Under the pieces are notes generated by a model, which was given only the letters and a program-made list of their open reading frames with translations, did no database searches and was not told the DNA's origin. The position numbers and the translations under genes were made by a program. This document shows, piece by piece, positions 1-13,300 of a stretch of 64,000 nt of DNA. Each line of letters begins with the position of its first letter. Within the stretch, counting starts at the first letter, position 1. This stretch comes from Sambucus nigra (lineage: Eukaryota; Streptophyta; Magnoliopsida; Dipsacales; Adoxaceae). The stretch covers positions 98,401,967 to 98,465,966 of the forward strand of contig OX422216.1 in the NCBI GenBank assembly GCA_949130495.1, given 5' to 3'.

Positions 1-602
1 CCATAGCCAAAATCTGCACTTCTCATACTTAGCATACAACTGATGCTCTCGTAGAGTCTGAAGAACCTGTCTCAAGTCCTCGGCATGCTCCTTCTAGTCT
101 GTGAGTAAATCAGGATGTCATCTATGAAGACGATGACAAACTGATCCAAGAACTCTCTGAACACTCGATTCATCAAATCCATGAATATGACTGGAGCATT
201 TGTCAGCCCAAACGACTTGACTCTAAATTCATAGGATCCATATCTCGTCAAGAAAGCAGTCTTCGACACATCCTGCTCCCTAATTCGTAGTTGATGATAT
301 CCTGACCTCAAATCTAACTTCGAAAAGAAGGTTGCCTCCCTTAGCTGGTCAAACAGGTCATCGAATTGGGGCAACGAATATTTATTTCATATCGTGACCT
401 TATTCAACTCCTGGTAATCCGCGCATAACCTTAGTGAGCCATCTCTCTTCTTTACAAACAACACTGGAGCTCCCCAAGGTGAGGTTCTCCTACGAATGAA
501 ACCCTGGCCTAACAACTGCTCTATTTGATCTCGTAACTCCCTCATCTCCACTAGAGCCATACGGTACGGTTCACGTGCTATCAGCCGAGTGCCCGGCATC
601 AA
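1..602 (-). pseudogene. Reverse transcriptase N-terminal half of element A
   Basis: Minus-strand frame 602-387 shows the RT entry ([21 protein letters not shown], then [10 protein letters not shown]). After one in-frame stop near 385 the same frame continues at 374 with [28 protein letters not shown] and FIDDILIYS. The catalytic FIDD motif is intact at about 150-140. The domain then runs to the window edge in broken frame. RT copies the element RNA into DNA; here a nonsense codon interrupts it. Confidence 0.87.
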
Positions 603-616
603 GTCTATGATGAAAT

Positions 617-1212
617 CTATCTTTTGATTGGGGGTAGGCCCGGTATCTGCTGAAATACATCCGAAAACTCACGAACGACTGGAATCAAATCTAGGAGAAT
701 CATAATCTCCTTAGAGGTATCCTCCTCTATGTAATACGAATGGGTGTAAGATCCTCCTTCTGGGAGAGGCATCGCCACCAAAAATATCTCCTGCCCCAGA
801 ATGGTAAAGACAATACTCCTACCGAAATAATCTGTCATGGCTCTATACGCAACGAGCCAATCCATGCCAATAATGACATAGTGCTCATGCATATCTAACA
901 CTAGCATGTCTATAGGTAAAATCAAGCTACCAACCTCTATACCTACACCCCGGAATATAAAGAAAATCAAAGACCCATTCCCCAGTGGTGAGTCTACGCA
1001 TGTCACTGTACTCTCTGCCGTGTCTAATAACCCTAAGGCCCGTGCAAAATGAGTAGCTATAAAACAGTGCGATACCCAGTATCAAATAAAACTCGACCCA
1101 TAGTGCCATGTATAGGAAACGTACCCTCAATCGCAGGTGGTGCCTGAGGTGTTGCTTCCTGGTGGACAAATATAGACACTTCTATACTGTAATTGCCCCT
1201 GCTAAACTAGGG
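617..1212 (-). pseudogene. Protease region of element A, degraded
   Basis: The open stretch 1006-617 encodes a gypsy protease/spacer region, with the characteristic block LDMHEHYVIIGMDWL followed by the proline-rich run-in to RT (IPGLPPIKR). The active-site DSG part would lie near 1050-1100, where the reading frame is broken, so I cannot show the catalytic aspartate. Neighbours are gag upstream and RT directly downstream, as expected for gypsy pol. Confidence 0.7.
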
Positions 1213-2391
1213 CTACTGGGATGGCAGGTAGAGCTGGAAGTTGTGCTGGCACTGGGAGGGTGGCTGGAAAGAGTGGTCTCTACGGCACATTACGGGCACC
1301 CTGCTGCTGTGGGGCCCTATCCCCCTCTGGGAAATCCTGACGTTTATGTCCATTCTTGCCACATCCAAAGCATCTTCCTCTAAAATTACCTCCCCTTTAT
1401 CCCTGTTGGCCATTACCACCTCGCGACTGGCCCTGCTGGAAATGTTGTTGGCCCTGCTGTTGACCCTGCTGGCCATGCTGGCCCTGTCTAAATCCCCCAA
1501 ATTCCTGCCTGGAATCATCTGATAGGAATATCTTAACAAGGTCCCCCGGATGGGATCTCTGCTCACTGTGATGGGTCTGCCATTGGGCTGTTGGGGCCCC
1601 ACCAGTACTACTATTGCCCCCTGTCCTGCCCTGCTGGCTAGACTCCCCTGCTCGTTTGCTCCACTGTTGATGGAAGCGGTGATCCTGACATGCAACAAAG
1701 CAGCGTTAAGTGCGTCCATGTAACTACTCATCGATAGATTGCCTACGAGGTGCTGACGAATTCTCCAGGCCAATCCATAAGAAAATAGCAGTATCTTCTT
1801 CTCCTCAGTGGGTGCCTCATCCGGCACTATAGTGAGAAGTCTAGTGAAGTCCTCCTCATACTCTGCAACGGTCATACTCTCCTGCTTGAGATTCAGTAAC
1901 CTATGCCTCATCTCAGTTTGGACGGCGGATGGGAAATACTTGCGGTCAAACTGTGCCCAAAATGGCTAGATCGGTATGTTGTCCCTATCCTCCAAGGTGG
2001 TGGTGGACTCCCACCACTGCAAAGTGGCACCCACTAGCTTGAAGGAATCCAGTAACTTTATCTTCACGCTAGTGCACTCATACATGCACAGATGCCTCTA
2101 GATGTCCTTCTTCCATTGGCTGGCGACTACGATGTCCGAACTACCCGAGAACTCTGGGGGATGCACCTTCTGAAAGGCATCCCTGACACGTTACCATGCA
2201 GTGGGAAGCTGTGTTGGTACTAGCACCACTGCCTGAACCTAGGGTGGAGCCTGCTGCACCACCGCTAATACGACATTCACTGCCTGAGCAACAATGGCAT
2301 CTACTTCAGTTGCATTCATCATTCCCTGAGTCGGAGCTACTGGCTGCTTAGGCTGGGCATTCCTGTCTTGGGGTGCGCATCTTGAAGGCAT
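1213..2391 (-). pseudogene. Gag of element A, degraded
   Basis: A start codon at 2391-2389 opens a gag reading frame that contains several stops (for example after a VVQQAPP stretch near 2240). The longest open stretch, 1911-1213, carries the retrotransposon gag signature around LNLKQESMTVAEYEEDFTRL. Near 1375-1335 another frame shows a zinc-knuckle remnant, CFGCGKNGHKRQDF, whose last cysteine has become phenylalanine. The family role is capsid formation and RNA packaging. Stops, frame changes and the damaged knuckle make it non-functional. Confidence 0.8.
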
Positions 2392-2563
2392 CTAAAATGA
2401 GAAGGAACTTTTTTAGTCTATAGTTTTTATCAAGTCTCAAATAGCTTAAGACGTAAGCGTAAGTACAAGAATACAACAGTCCTAAAAATAGGGTTCTAAA
2501 TCAAAGACGCTAAGTTGGAAGCGAAATAAGCCGTACAGATCGTAAAGGGCACTAGAACCTGAT

Positions 2564-2575
2564 GCTCTGATACCA
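2564..2575 (-). other. Primer binding site of element A
   Basis: Minus strand reads TGGTATCAGAGC, the 12-mer complementary to the 3' end of plant initiator tRNA-Met, 2 bases from the LTR end. The same PBS occurs in the complete element at 53251. Confidence 0.9.
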
Positions 2576-3524
2576 CCTGTGACACATCCCCTATTTAAAT
2601 ACTGGGTGATCAATCCTTTATTAAATTAAAATCAAGGTGAAATATTGGTTCATTCTTAGCATCACTATCGCAAAATAATTAATTCCAATTTAAACACCCT
2701 AAATAATTACGCTAAGTGTCAAAACAATTTTAAGTCTTAATTTTATTTTATTAATTTCCAATATGAAAACCTTTTTAATAACCAACAGTTTAAGAATCAC
2801 ATAAATGCAAAGGATGGAAATTAACACACAAGAGTTTAAACCATCTAGATAAACCGAACCAAGTTCAAGAACCATAAATGAAATCATCCTAACAACAGTT
2901 AACTCCCAAAGAGTACTGAATACTGGAAATATAAATAAACATAAATCTCTAACAAATCCAAACGGAATAGGAAAACGGATGACACATGCCCTAACTAAGT
3001 AGAACTAAAGCAAGAACATAATCAATGATGAGGTCATCTAAAGAAAGGGCCTGCAACTCCCAGATAAGCTACAGAACATCCAGTCCAAAGAATCTATACA
3101 TGACGCCCCTATGGCTGGGCACCTGTAATACATATGTATATACACAAGAGAGACATAAATGACAGAAAACGGGTCAGAGCCCGAGTGTAAAAAAGTTTAA
3201 AAATAGTTTAGCAAGTATTTAAAATGCTTACTGGCTAATGTGACAACCATGTTAGTATGCGACACTCTCTTGAGAATTCTCACCTCTCATCTAGTGTGCA
3301 CGCCTACCGTACTACTGATCTCACAAGTCTATCTAACTTATTTTCCATAAAGTTTTATCCTGAGAAGGACTAAGGCTATGATATTTAGTTTTGAAAAATT
3401 AATCTCTTCCATTTTCTTACTTTACTTAGAACCACTCAGTACCGTTACAAAATTCACGAACACTTGTTATAAAGCTGGAGCATTTATTCATTACTTAACT
3501 ACTTATACGCACAGTAGAAAGTTT

Positions 3525-3526
<2 letters not shown>

Positions 3527-3596
<70 letters not shown>
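3527..3596. repeat. (AT)35 microsatellite inside LTR A
   Basis: Seventy bases of uninterrupted AT dinucleotides lie within the long LTR. They create a meaningless tyrosine/isoleucine ORF. Such a tract is fully self-complementary and length-variable. Confidence 0.97.
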
Positions 3597-3600
<4 letters not shown>

Positions 3601-4427
3601 CACTCATATAATATGTATACTATCAGCACCCCACATAAAATCTATGGTGCTGGCATACTCTGCTATTAAATCCATGTATCCCTCGTACTAAGGGAAATAC
3701 TAGTTCGGAATCACTCTCGAACTGTATTAACACAATACACACGAAATGGAGGCAAAGCACAGTTCTAAGTCACTAAGAGGTCAGCACATACCCCTCACGT
3801 CTCTTAGGACCGTCTGACTATTATTCTTAGATAGCCTGTACCAAGGAATCCTATGTTCTAGGGTAAAAGTCAATATCCCCCATAAAGGTTCCATCGAGAT
3901 AAGACTGTTTTGACACGGCAACCTCCGTGATAGCAAGTAGCCCATAATATAAATATATACACATGCATTTAGTCATATATATAAATATTCTCATTTTCCA
4001 AATTGGGTTCACCCACGACCCATAATTATTATTATCCGTTCTTAGAACAAATTCTACTCAATATCTCGCATAACGGATTCGTCTCTTTTATTCTCATTTA
4101 TAATTTACTTCATACTTACTTCTCACCTCTCAAAGTATACTCTCTCACTAAGTATAATTTCAGTTAGTATACCCTCACTTACCTTCTGGTGTAAATCTTT
4201 CACGAGTCTCAATTCTTTAGTGAACGTACGCATAGTTTCCAATGTATGAATTACTCCCCGTTAACCCACCATTTCATCCCATATTAAATTTCACTCAATG
4301 GAGTCTACTTAGACCTTATTGGTCCTCTTCATGACCCATTATACTCCATAAATAATAATTAAGGGTTCCTACATATTTAAACAGGATTAAACAAAAAGGG
4401 GAAAAATATGCAGTTTTCCAGGAGGGG

Positions 4428-4486
4428 TCGATCGATCGAGGAAAGGGGTCGATCGATCGATCATGCTCTTGGTCAATCGATCGATC
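4428..4486. repeat. Self-complementary TCGATCGATCGA repeats in LTR A
   Basis: Three blocks of GATCGATC-type palindrome are separated by short spacers. They sit about 1.12-1.17 kb from the LTR start, the same offset as a different palindromic cluster in the LTR at 61215. Confidence 0.9.
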
Positions 4487-5602
4487 AAGCAGTTCTTGCC
4501 CAGAATTTGCAAATTCGATCTACAGGTTTCATCCAAAAAATTTCTCCAAAACGCCATTAATGATCCCAAACTCCCAAACAAGATTACTACTGGTTATATA
4601 TACTTATATACATGATTTCCTACATGAAACATGTCCAAATTCATCAAAGGTATTGAATTTATGGGGTAAATTAACATAATTATCAGGAACCCTAATTTTT
4701 TTCAATGAAACTTCCATCCTTCTAATTATTTTCCAGATTTCTTGCTGCTAAATCCATACAATTTCATGGGTAATCCTCTACATGTGATTGAGATGTCCAG
4801 AATATATCTATTTCCTCTAAAACATGTGATTTAAATTCTCTGAGTTATCAATTTCTTCCATAAAACATGCTTTTATCAATCCTAATCTAATATGGGTGAA
4901 ACATTAACTAAAAACAAAGCAAGATAGATACTTTCCTAGAATTCAAAGGTCTGATTTGTTGATGAAAAAGATGTGGTTGCGTTCCTCTTTATGCGATCTA
5001 CGTTTTGGTGGTGGTGGCAGTGCAATCGAGTGAGTTCTTGGCCTTGGATTGCTTGGAAAGCTTCCTACCTTCCTCTCTAATGGCCGTTCTTATGTTCTGT
5101 GATTGATAACCCTAGAAGACAACTCCTAATGGCTGATATATCTTAGGGAAATTCGTGGGTTTAATTACCGAAAATACAAAATGTCTATAATACCCTACCG
5201 GGATGTCAATTAGGCCTAAGAACGCCCCGAGACCCAAACTAAACCCTCGGGTACACTTTTCTAACTATCTCGATCCTTTTGGACACTTTGGGGCACTCGA
5301 AACGATCATACAGGCTAATTATAATTTATTCACTTTTATAATAATAATTTAGTCCCGACACGACACAGGCGCTTCCCGACTTAAATTTCCATAATTGCCA
5401 TTTTTATTCACTCGTGACAATTTTAATAAAATCAATCTTATATATTACTTTACTCATCTAGTAATATTCAACAAATTCTCAATAATTACTAATTCTTGTC
5501 GCGCTAGTAAATATTAAAAATAATTTTCGAATTAATATTAAATCTCAAATTAAATTTAATAAATCCTCAAATTTAAAAGCCATAAAAATACGGAGTATTA
5601 CA

Positions 5603-6610
5603 CCTCCATTCAGGTATCTAGGGGCTCCTCTCATATCCGCCAAACTTAAGGCTCAGGATTGTAAAATTCTAATTTACAGAATCACTACCAAAATAAAAAA
5701 TTTGACTAATAACTTCCTTTGTAATGTGCAGGTAGGCTACAGTTAGTAGCCTCAGTTTTGTTTAGCATGCTGGTTACTGGGCCGAATTATTCATTATCCC
5801 CAAAGGATTAGGGACTTCATATGGACTGACAGTAAGTAAAGCTCACGGGGGCCAAATTTTTTTGGACAAAAGTTTGTAAACCTACGAAGGAAGGAGGGAT
5901 GGGCATAAAAATCTTGAGAATTAGAACAAAGTATCTATAATGAGACACTTGTGGAATTTATGCAATAAAAAAAATATCATGTGGGTTAAAATGGTGTTAC
6001 ACATACAAGATTAAAAGAAGAAGTATACGACCCATCAAAATGCCCAATGAATCTTCATGGACTTGGAGGAAAATCCTTAACCTTAGACAGTTGGGGAGAC
6101 CCCTCATCAAAGCCATCATTGGGAATGGCCAGAACACTTTCATGTGGCATGATAAGTGGCATCATCTTGTCACCCTCCAACCTCTGTTCGGGGATATAAT
6201 CATATATGATGCAACTAATTACACCATTTAAAAGGTTGCCCAACTGAAAAGTGGGGAGAAATGGAGATGGCCAGTAATAGTGATGTTGAAACTGAACGAC
6301 ATCCAACATGGTTCTCTACATATTATCCACATTGATATGGAAAACATGGTGATTTGGACTCCTATTGGTAATGGTATATACTCTATCTCTTCTTCATACG
6401 ATGCAATCAAACCCCAAGGCATCCTATCTAGATGGGCAAACTTGGCCTGGCATATTAGCAACATCCAAAAATCCTCCTTCATTCTTTGGATGGACTGTAG
6501 TGGAGGTCTCATCACCAGAGACAAACTCCTTATTGTGGCAAAAATTGAGCGTCCGTGTAGATACCCTAATCATTATTATCAGTTTTTCACCGCAATGCAA
6601 AAAACCTAAA
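5603..6610 (+). pseudogene. L1-type LINE ORF2 fragment (RT thumb to zf-RVT region)
   Basis: Coding similarity starts immediately after the LTR at 5603 with PPFRYLGAPLIS, a hallmark just downstream of the LINE RT catalytic core. It continues with the linker SSWTWRKILNLRQLG and AIIGNGQNTFMWHDKWH (about 6050-6160), then a degraded zf-RVT-like part to about 6600. Frames are broken throughout. The 5' part of this LINE must lie beyond the left edge of element A. No poly(A) or 3' UTR is recognised, so the right boundary is approximate. Confidence 0.8.
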
Positions 6611-7156
6611 CTTTAGCTACACTCTTGTGGAGTATAGCGGCTAGTTCGGGTATCAAAAATCCCATGGAATGTTTGATAGATGTCAATTGATGTATTACTT
6701 CTCAAATAAAAGTGTAAAAGATAATGGTGCTTTAAAAGGAAAAAAGCAATAAGTTAACTACGCAATTAAAACTAAACAAAGATTAATAAAATGAGATTAG
6801 GATCACATCCCCACCATGGGCTAACAACAGATAAAAAGGATTATGCTTAGAAAATATTTAATCGAGCATACTCAATTGATTATAAAGATCAAACACGAAG
6901 AAATTCAAATTCAAAGATGAAAACTTAAACTTTCAATTGAAAATGGTCACAAATGGATTAATGTCGTAATATTGCTATAAACACTACCATTGTATGACAA
7001 AGGAAGTTTAATACATAATATCTTGACTTCAATACACATGGTTTCAATTAAAAGCGTTTCAAACCAAAACCTAACTTTTGATCTCAAGAACCCATTAATA
7101 GGGGAAATATAAACGCAGCCTTAAAACTAGCAACTACACATAATTAAAATAATATA
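6611..7156. other. Unassigned AT-rich spacer
   Basis: No convincing coding frame, RNA gene or repeat boundary is visible. It may be old LTR or UTR sequence of an element I cannot identify. Confidence 0.5.
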
Positions 7157-8509
7157 TTTTTTTTGGTAAGTAAGAAATTTATAGATAAACAAAAGTAAAT
7201 ACAACAAATGGGAGGGCATACCATCCCCACACTAGCGCACAAATGAAAACTAGACAACATAGAAACACGAGCCAAAGCACATATAGCTCCTCATAGCATC
7301 CCGACCCTAGGGTGTGTAAACCCCAAAACAAGCCAATAAAACAGAAAAGAAAGTAAAAGAACAACCGCCTACCCAACAAAGAAATAGACCCAAACCACGG
7401 GCTTGCAAGCCCAACCAGTAATGAACCAAAAAAGGCCAATAATGACAACCAAAATATCAGGTAGAAAACAACAAAAACCAAGGGTACAAAGGCCCAACCC
7501 AAGTCCCAGCTAGATCATGAACCATCCCGGGTAGACAACCGTTAACCGATCAGGAGAAAAACCCTAACACATAACACCCACCGAACAGCACGCCGGACCG
7601 GATCAACGGATTAACAACATCTAGCAAGAGGCATAACACGACTAACAAAATGTGGTCCCAAAAGGTTGGAACATCAGCGCAACCATTCCGGTTGCAACAC
7701 AGTCAACACGGTGGGGAACCACCCAGCCACACCACAGAGAACCAAGAAATAGTCACCGTCCGTTTACAAACCAACGGAAACTAACACAATCACCAGTAAG
7801 AACGTAGCAACATCAAGGAAAATCCAAAAGAAACCCTCCAATAGGTAGCAACACATGGTAACAAGAAACCTCAACTCCAATCATCGGCAAGATAGAGAGG
7901 ATGCGACGAACCCATTACCCCTACAATCGCCCCGAAACAACCCGAAATTGCATCTGTTTAGCTACACCCAAATCCCAAACCGAAACCCACAAAACTAGTT
8001 CCAAACCAAAGTTTCCAGCATCCGAGTCAACCATACACCAGCAAAAGACCACAACCATCAACCTTACATGAAGCATCCTGGTAAAAGTAGCGATCTCAGT
8101 AAGGTTTTTCTGGGTAAGGAGAAAGGGGCAGTTGGACATAGCTGGGTCTCTTACTAGGTGACGTCACCGGGGTCAAAAAGTCCGATCAAGGTTTTGACCG
8201 ACCCCAAAAAGAAAAGAAGTTCCAGATATGGTAGCCACCCATCTTGGTCTGACATGAAGCATTCCATTAAGATGGAGGCCAAGTGGTAGAGAGGGGGAAC
8301 CAAAATCTAGAAAAATTTGAACATAGGGGACATACACATCTTCGATTAGTGAACACATCGCAATCCAGTCTGACATGAGGCACACACGGGGAGGTAGCGA
8401 CATGGAATGCAAAGGCTCCTCAATGTAGCATGGGGTGGGGACGACACAAAGAAGAGGGAGGAATAAGAAAGGGAGAAGGCGACTGGAAAAAAAGTAGAAT
8501 TAGCTAGGG
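7157..8509 (-). mobile_element. LINE-like 3' region (antisense), no ORF
   Basis: The left edge is eight T (7157-7164), i.e. a short poly(A) on the minus strand, preceded on that strand by a sequence like other LINE 3' ends here (TTACTTACC then A's). The body is T/G-rich on the minus strand with only weak ORFs, as expected of a LINE 3' UTR. A motif reading ATGCTTCATGT recurs on the minus strand near 8065 and 8250, with a variant near 8370. Assignment as a 5'-truncated LINE insertion is an inference; the right boundary with the LINE coding sequence at about 8510 is approximate. Confidence 0.5.
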
Positions 8510-10397
8510 TAGGCAAAGCCCAAACATTTCTATGTTTTATCTTGAACGTGTGGCATCATTTGACCGAAAGGGTGTCCTTTGTCTTGCAAGGATTCCAGAT
8601 ATGTCTGAGCATTGAAACCTTATTTCATAACATCAGATTCTTAATTCCCAAACCCCCTTCATCTTTGCGAGTGCAAACATCATGACAAGAAACTTTAGCA
8701 CCTATTTGCTTGAGGCCGAAACTAGTCCAGAGGAAGTCTCTAAGAAGTTGATCAATGGCATTCAACACTTTTTTGGGGAGAATAAAAATGCTTGATCCTT
8801 TGTGTAATCCTATCAACTAGAGATTTATAGTCTTCAAACTTTAATCTAGTGAACATAAGGGTAACTCCAAGTTATTTGAATGGAGGTGTCAACAACAATC
8901 CCCAACCTAGTAGAAATGGAGATGACAGTGACTTCATCAATACTAGAGCAGTACAAATTGCTTTTACAGATGCTAAACTCATCCAAAGCTTGCTTAACAC
9001 AATTGATAGAGTCCATATCACCACCACAAAGGCTGATCAGGTCATCTGCAAAACAAAGGTGATTAATACATTATTCTTTAAATTTAGGATGATAAGTGAA
9101 TTAAGAGCTAGAGAAATGTTTATCAAGAATATTAGCAAATACGTTCGTGAAAAGAATGAAGAGATAAGGAGAAAGTGGTTCTCCCTGCCTAATCCTTATA
9201 GTTTTATTTAAGAACACATGTAATCCCCCATTCGAGATAGTGGATAACTTAGCAGTGGTGGTACACTCAATGATCTAGTCAATTAAGGTGGTGGAAAACT
9301 TATCCTGCTTAAGGATCGCAAAAATGAACTCCAATCTCATAGTATTAAAAGACTTCTTGATGTCAATTTTAATACACATCTAGGAGAAAGATCATTGTGA
9401 TAGTTTCTCATAAGCTCCTTCATCAGGATGATGTTATTAGTAATAGACATGCCAATAATCTTTCCTCTTATTAACAAGATAAGGCATATAAGGTTTGATT
9501 TTGTTAGCAATAAGCTTAGTGATGCACTTAGTGTTACAGTAGGATATAGGCCTAAAGTCCCTCATATCATTAGGATAGTTGACTTTAGGAATAAGGGTTA
9601 GAGAGTATAGTTCCATTTCCCAAGAAGATGCCCATAGTGAAAGAAATGCAAGATAGAAGAGATAACATCATCACCCATAATGTCCAGTTATTCTTAAAGA
9701 ACTTCACATTAAATCCATCAGGATAAGGATCTTTATCAGAGCCAATGGAGAAAAGAGAGTCATTAATTCCAATAAGCGTGACTAGGGTAGCAAAAATGGT
9801 CCTTTGATCACTACGCAATTTCCTAGCCAAGGAAAAGTTGGAATCCATAGAGGGAGGTTCAGGTGTTTGGTCAAGAAGGGTGGAGAAGTAGATAGCCGTT
9901 CCATTTGTAATAATATTAGATCCTTAAGAAATTCTCCCATTATAGTCCTTAATAGATAATATCTTTCTTCTAGAAGTATTCCTATAAAAACATTTAGGAA
10001 AAAAAAGAAATGTTTAAATCCCCATCTTGCAACCACTTGATTCTAGATTTCTGCTTATAATAGGTTTTTCAGTTATTCTGAGGTCGTAGGTTGGCATATT
10101 ATTTGGCAAGTTTCTTTTTTACATTCAATAGAGAGTTGTTATTACCATCATTACCAATCTTAGTTTAAACAAAGGTACAAGTTATCTTTAACTTCATCCA
10201 CTCTAGCTGAAATATTGTTGTAGAACTTAGAGTTAAGCTACTTGAGAAGAATCTTGAGTCTTTTGAGTTTGAGTGAAAGGCTAAATATAGGGTTCCCTCT
10301 ACTGACTTGAGTTCGGGAATCAATGAGGGTATCCTTAAAGTCATTGTGATCCATCCCAAAATCAAAGAACATGAATGCTTTAGGTCTTCTATTAGTA
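8510..10397 (-). pseudogene. Host LINE, segment 1: ORF2 reverse transcriptase
   Basis: Minus-strand L1-type ORF2. Going from 10397 downward: a post-endonuclease linker (PKAFMFFDFGMDHNDF at about 10380-10330), RT start with IGSDKDPYPDGFN near 9750, the catalytic FADD near 9045, ILPKKVLNAIDQLLRDFLW near 8780 and the VKWCHTFKIK linker near 8540, where similarity ends. Frames are heavily broken. Its upstream part resumes at 17003 beyond a younger full-length LINE, and again at 29078 beyond a second insertion, so this is the oldest element of the nest. RT copies LINE RNA at the target site. Confidence 0.82.
10387..10397. repeat. Target-site duplication, right-hand partner at 17003-17013
   Basis: TTCTATTAGTA is present here and at 17003-17013, exactly flanking the LINE at 10398-17002. 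The host LINE coding sequence reads on across the site once the insertion is ignored (PTTNR / TNRRP overlap). Confidence 0.93.
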
Positions 10398-13300
10398 TTT
10401 TTTTTTAGTAAAGTAAGAATATCATAAAATAAAAGAATATACAAGAAGAGGAGGGCATAACCTCCTGTGGGAGGATGAAAGAATAAACTCACCACAAAAA
10501 TACAACAGAAGGTTTGTATGAAGGAAAAAAAAAATCCTTAACACAACAAACTATTACAACTACAAATCAGAAAGTAAAGCATTATCATCAAGACCCCAAT
10601 TCAAGCATATCATCCAGTTATTGAAGTTTCTTCTAGACATCTTCCAGGTATGAGCTTTGCAATTGATAATGAAAGAGATGTCATTCATGATGCTCGCCTG
10701 GTTGGCCGTAGTGTTCCTGAAAATATGATTGTTCCTCTCCATCCATATGTAGTATATTGCGGCAGCAAATGATGTCCTTTTGACCTTTTGAGTGAGGTTT
10801 TTCCCCACGAATTTATAGGTGACATAAAAAATTATCTCCTCCTAGGTGGTTGCCTCAATGTTGTAAGTGTTGTTATATTTAAGATCCTCCCAGACTCTAT
10901 TAGAGAAGATACAATTAAAGAAGAGGTGATCACGAGTCTCTGGTGCATTCCCACATAGCACACATATGTTGTCCTGGGAGATACCCCACGCCATGGTCTT
11001 GTCCTTGGTATTGAGAGCGCCCTTGCAAACCAGCCATAGAATGAAATCAGACTTCAGAATATCGATGATGTTCCATACAATATGAACCTAGGTAGGAGGG
11101 ATTGGCTGGTACCTAATGGCATTCCAAGTAAAATTGATGGAGAATAGACCATTTGCCATAGGTAACCAAAAGACCTTGTCATCCACAAAAGGGTTTATGG
11201 GAGGTAAGACATCATACTTTATCTCATTGAGTTCCCACGTGATAGTAGAGGGCCAAACCCAATTCCCATGCAGAATGAAATCAGACACTTTAGCTTTGTG
11301 GTTGCTAGCCGCATCATATATGGTCCTCTCCCCATACTTCATCCAAAGAGGTCTTCTAGGATTCCAGTTATCATGCTAGATAAAGGTGCTATTCCCATTC
11401 CCAATAATATATTTGAGCAGAGGTCTAAATTTGCACCTATGTTTCATTAATTTCTTCCAAGTCCAAGACACATCAGTTGGGATATGGATATGCCATAAAC
11501 TTCTTCCTTTCAACTTGTAGGTGTAACACCATTTGACCCAAAGGTTGTCTTTCTTACTGCAGATATTCCATAAGTGCTTAAACATTGAAGCAACATTCCA
11601 ATCATGGGAGTTCTTGATACCAAGTCCATCATCCAGTTTAGGCAGGCAAATATCACTCTAGTTGACCTTAGAACTAGTCTTTTTCATGTTCGGGCCAGAC
11701 CATAAGAACCTACGCAGCTTGTAATCAATTTCCTTAAGCGTTCTCTTGGGCAGGATTAAAAGGGATGTCCAATAAGTATGCATGCTAAAGAGGACAGAAG
11801 TGACCAAATTTAGTCTACCCACGTAGTTTAGAAACCTATTGGTCCAGCTCATTATCCTGTTAGTGATCTTGTCAATCAGTGGAAGACAATCCTTATGCTT
11901 CAGTTTAGTAGATATGAGGGAAACACCAAGGTATTTAATGGGGAAAGATCCCAACTAGAACCCCAGAAGGTTAGAGATACTCATTTTATTATTAGTGGAA
12001 ATGCTAGCAGTGTGAAAAGAACATTTCAAAGGGTTTGGAAGTAGACCAGACATGGCGCTGAATTTCATGATGGCAGTATAGATGATGGTAATGGAGTTCA
12101 TATCCGCACCTGCAAATATGAAAAGATCATCAACAAAACAAAGGTGACTTATATTAATTTCTTTGCATTTAGGGTGGAAGGTAAAATTTGGGGATCTAGT
12201 GTGAAGATCAAGCAAGCCAGCGAATGCTTTCATTATAAAAAGAAAAAGGAAGGGGGAGATTGGGTCCCCTTACCTTAATCCTCGCATAGGTTTAAAAAAA
12301 CCATGAGTAGATCCATTCAAGGTAACAAAGATCATGGTCGTAGTAATGAATTCCTTGATCCATCCAATGAAGGTTGGATGGAAACCCATCTGGTTGAGGA
12401 CATGAAAGAGGAAACTCTAGCTGACAGTGTCATAAGGTTTGAGAATGTCGATCTTTAAAGAACATCTAGGGGGGGCAAGATTTCTATGATAATTTCACAT
12501 GAGCTCTTTCATGATAAGGATGTTATCCCCAATGGATCTTCCCTGAACAAAAGAATATTGCCTATCATTAACCAGCCAAGGGATGAAATCTTTCATCTTG
12601 TTAACCTTAACTTTGGAGATGCATTTGTAGATAATGTTACAACAAGCGATGGTCAAAATTATTTCATGGAGGTAGGTGATTTGGTTTTAGGAATAAGAAC
12701 CAGGTTGGTACAATTCCACTATTTGAGCATGGTGCTAGTCTGAAACAAGGATGGAACAGTAGCAGTAATCTAATCCCCCACCACATTCCAATTCTTGGTG
12801 AATAACATGTTGAAACCATCAGGTCCAGGTGACTTATTATAGACAAGACTAAATAGAGCAATCTTGATTTCTTCATTAGTAATGGGAGCAATAAGGGGAT
12901 TTTCTTGATCAGAGGAGAGTTTTTTTATTATGGCATAATTGAGGATATGAGGATAGGAAGAGTTACTAGGTTGACTAAGAAGGTTTGAGAAATATCTGAT
13001 GGCTTCCTCAACAACCTGAGTATGTCCCTCCACCTTGTTCCCATGATGGTCCAGAATACATAGAATTTTGTTTCTATTCAAGTTGCCTCTTATTCTGGAG
13101 TGGAAGAAGCTGGTATTCATGTCCCCCTCTTTGAGCCATTTAGTCCTGGACTTTTTCTTGAGGAAACTCTCTTCATCTCCACTGTATTCTACATAAGCAG
13201 TCCTGGCATTCTTTTTCGCTATCTGGAGTGGAGTAAGGTATTACCACCATCCCTATTGATCTGAATTTGAATTTCATTAAGATCATTCTTGGCATCACTG

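Larger units (their letters stand above)
1..5602 (-). mobile_element. Tekay-like Ty3/gypsy retrotransposon A, 5' half (3' end outside window)
   Basis: Read on the minus strand the order is 5' LTR (5602 to 2578), PBS (2575 to 2564), gag (from about 2391), protease region, then reverse transcriptase running off at position 1. This order (gag-PR-RT) and the RT motifs place it in Ty3/gypsy. The very long LTR and a gag resembling chromovirus gags suggest the Tekay/Del lineage (inference). The coding part has many stop codons and shifts, so this copy is dead. Its 5' edge abuts LINE coding sequence at 5603, so it inserted into a LINE. The other edge and the target duplication cannot be seen. Confidence 0.88.
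2578..5602 (-). repeat. 5' LTR of element A (3,025 bp)
   Basis: On the minus strand it begins TGTAATACTCCG (5602 downward) and ends GTGTCACA at 2578, giving TG...CA termini. Two bases separate it from the PBS. It holds a 70-bp AT microsatellite (3527-3596), a self-complementary GATC-rich block (4428-4486) and a segment around 3117-3128 (GGTGCCCAGCCA on the minus strand) that recurs in the LTR starting at 61215. ORFs inside it look like chance. Confidence 0.87.

Noticed and set aside
3378..3599. 73-codon ORF
   Set aside because: Its second half is a translated AT microsatellite inside an LTR.
7179..7502. Hydrophobic minus-strand ORF resembling a membrane protein
   Set aside because: It is T/G-rich LINE 3' UTR read as Phe/Leu/Val; no start context or family match.
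8849..9211. 120-codon plus-strand ORF
   Set aside because: It is antisense to the host LINE RT, including its FADD region.
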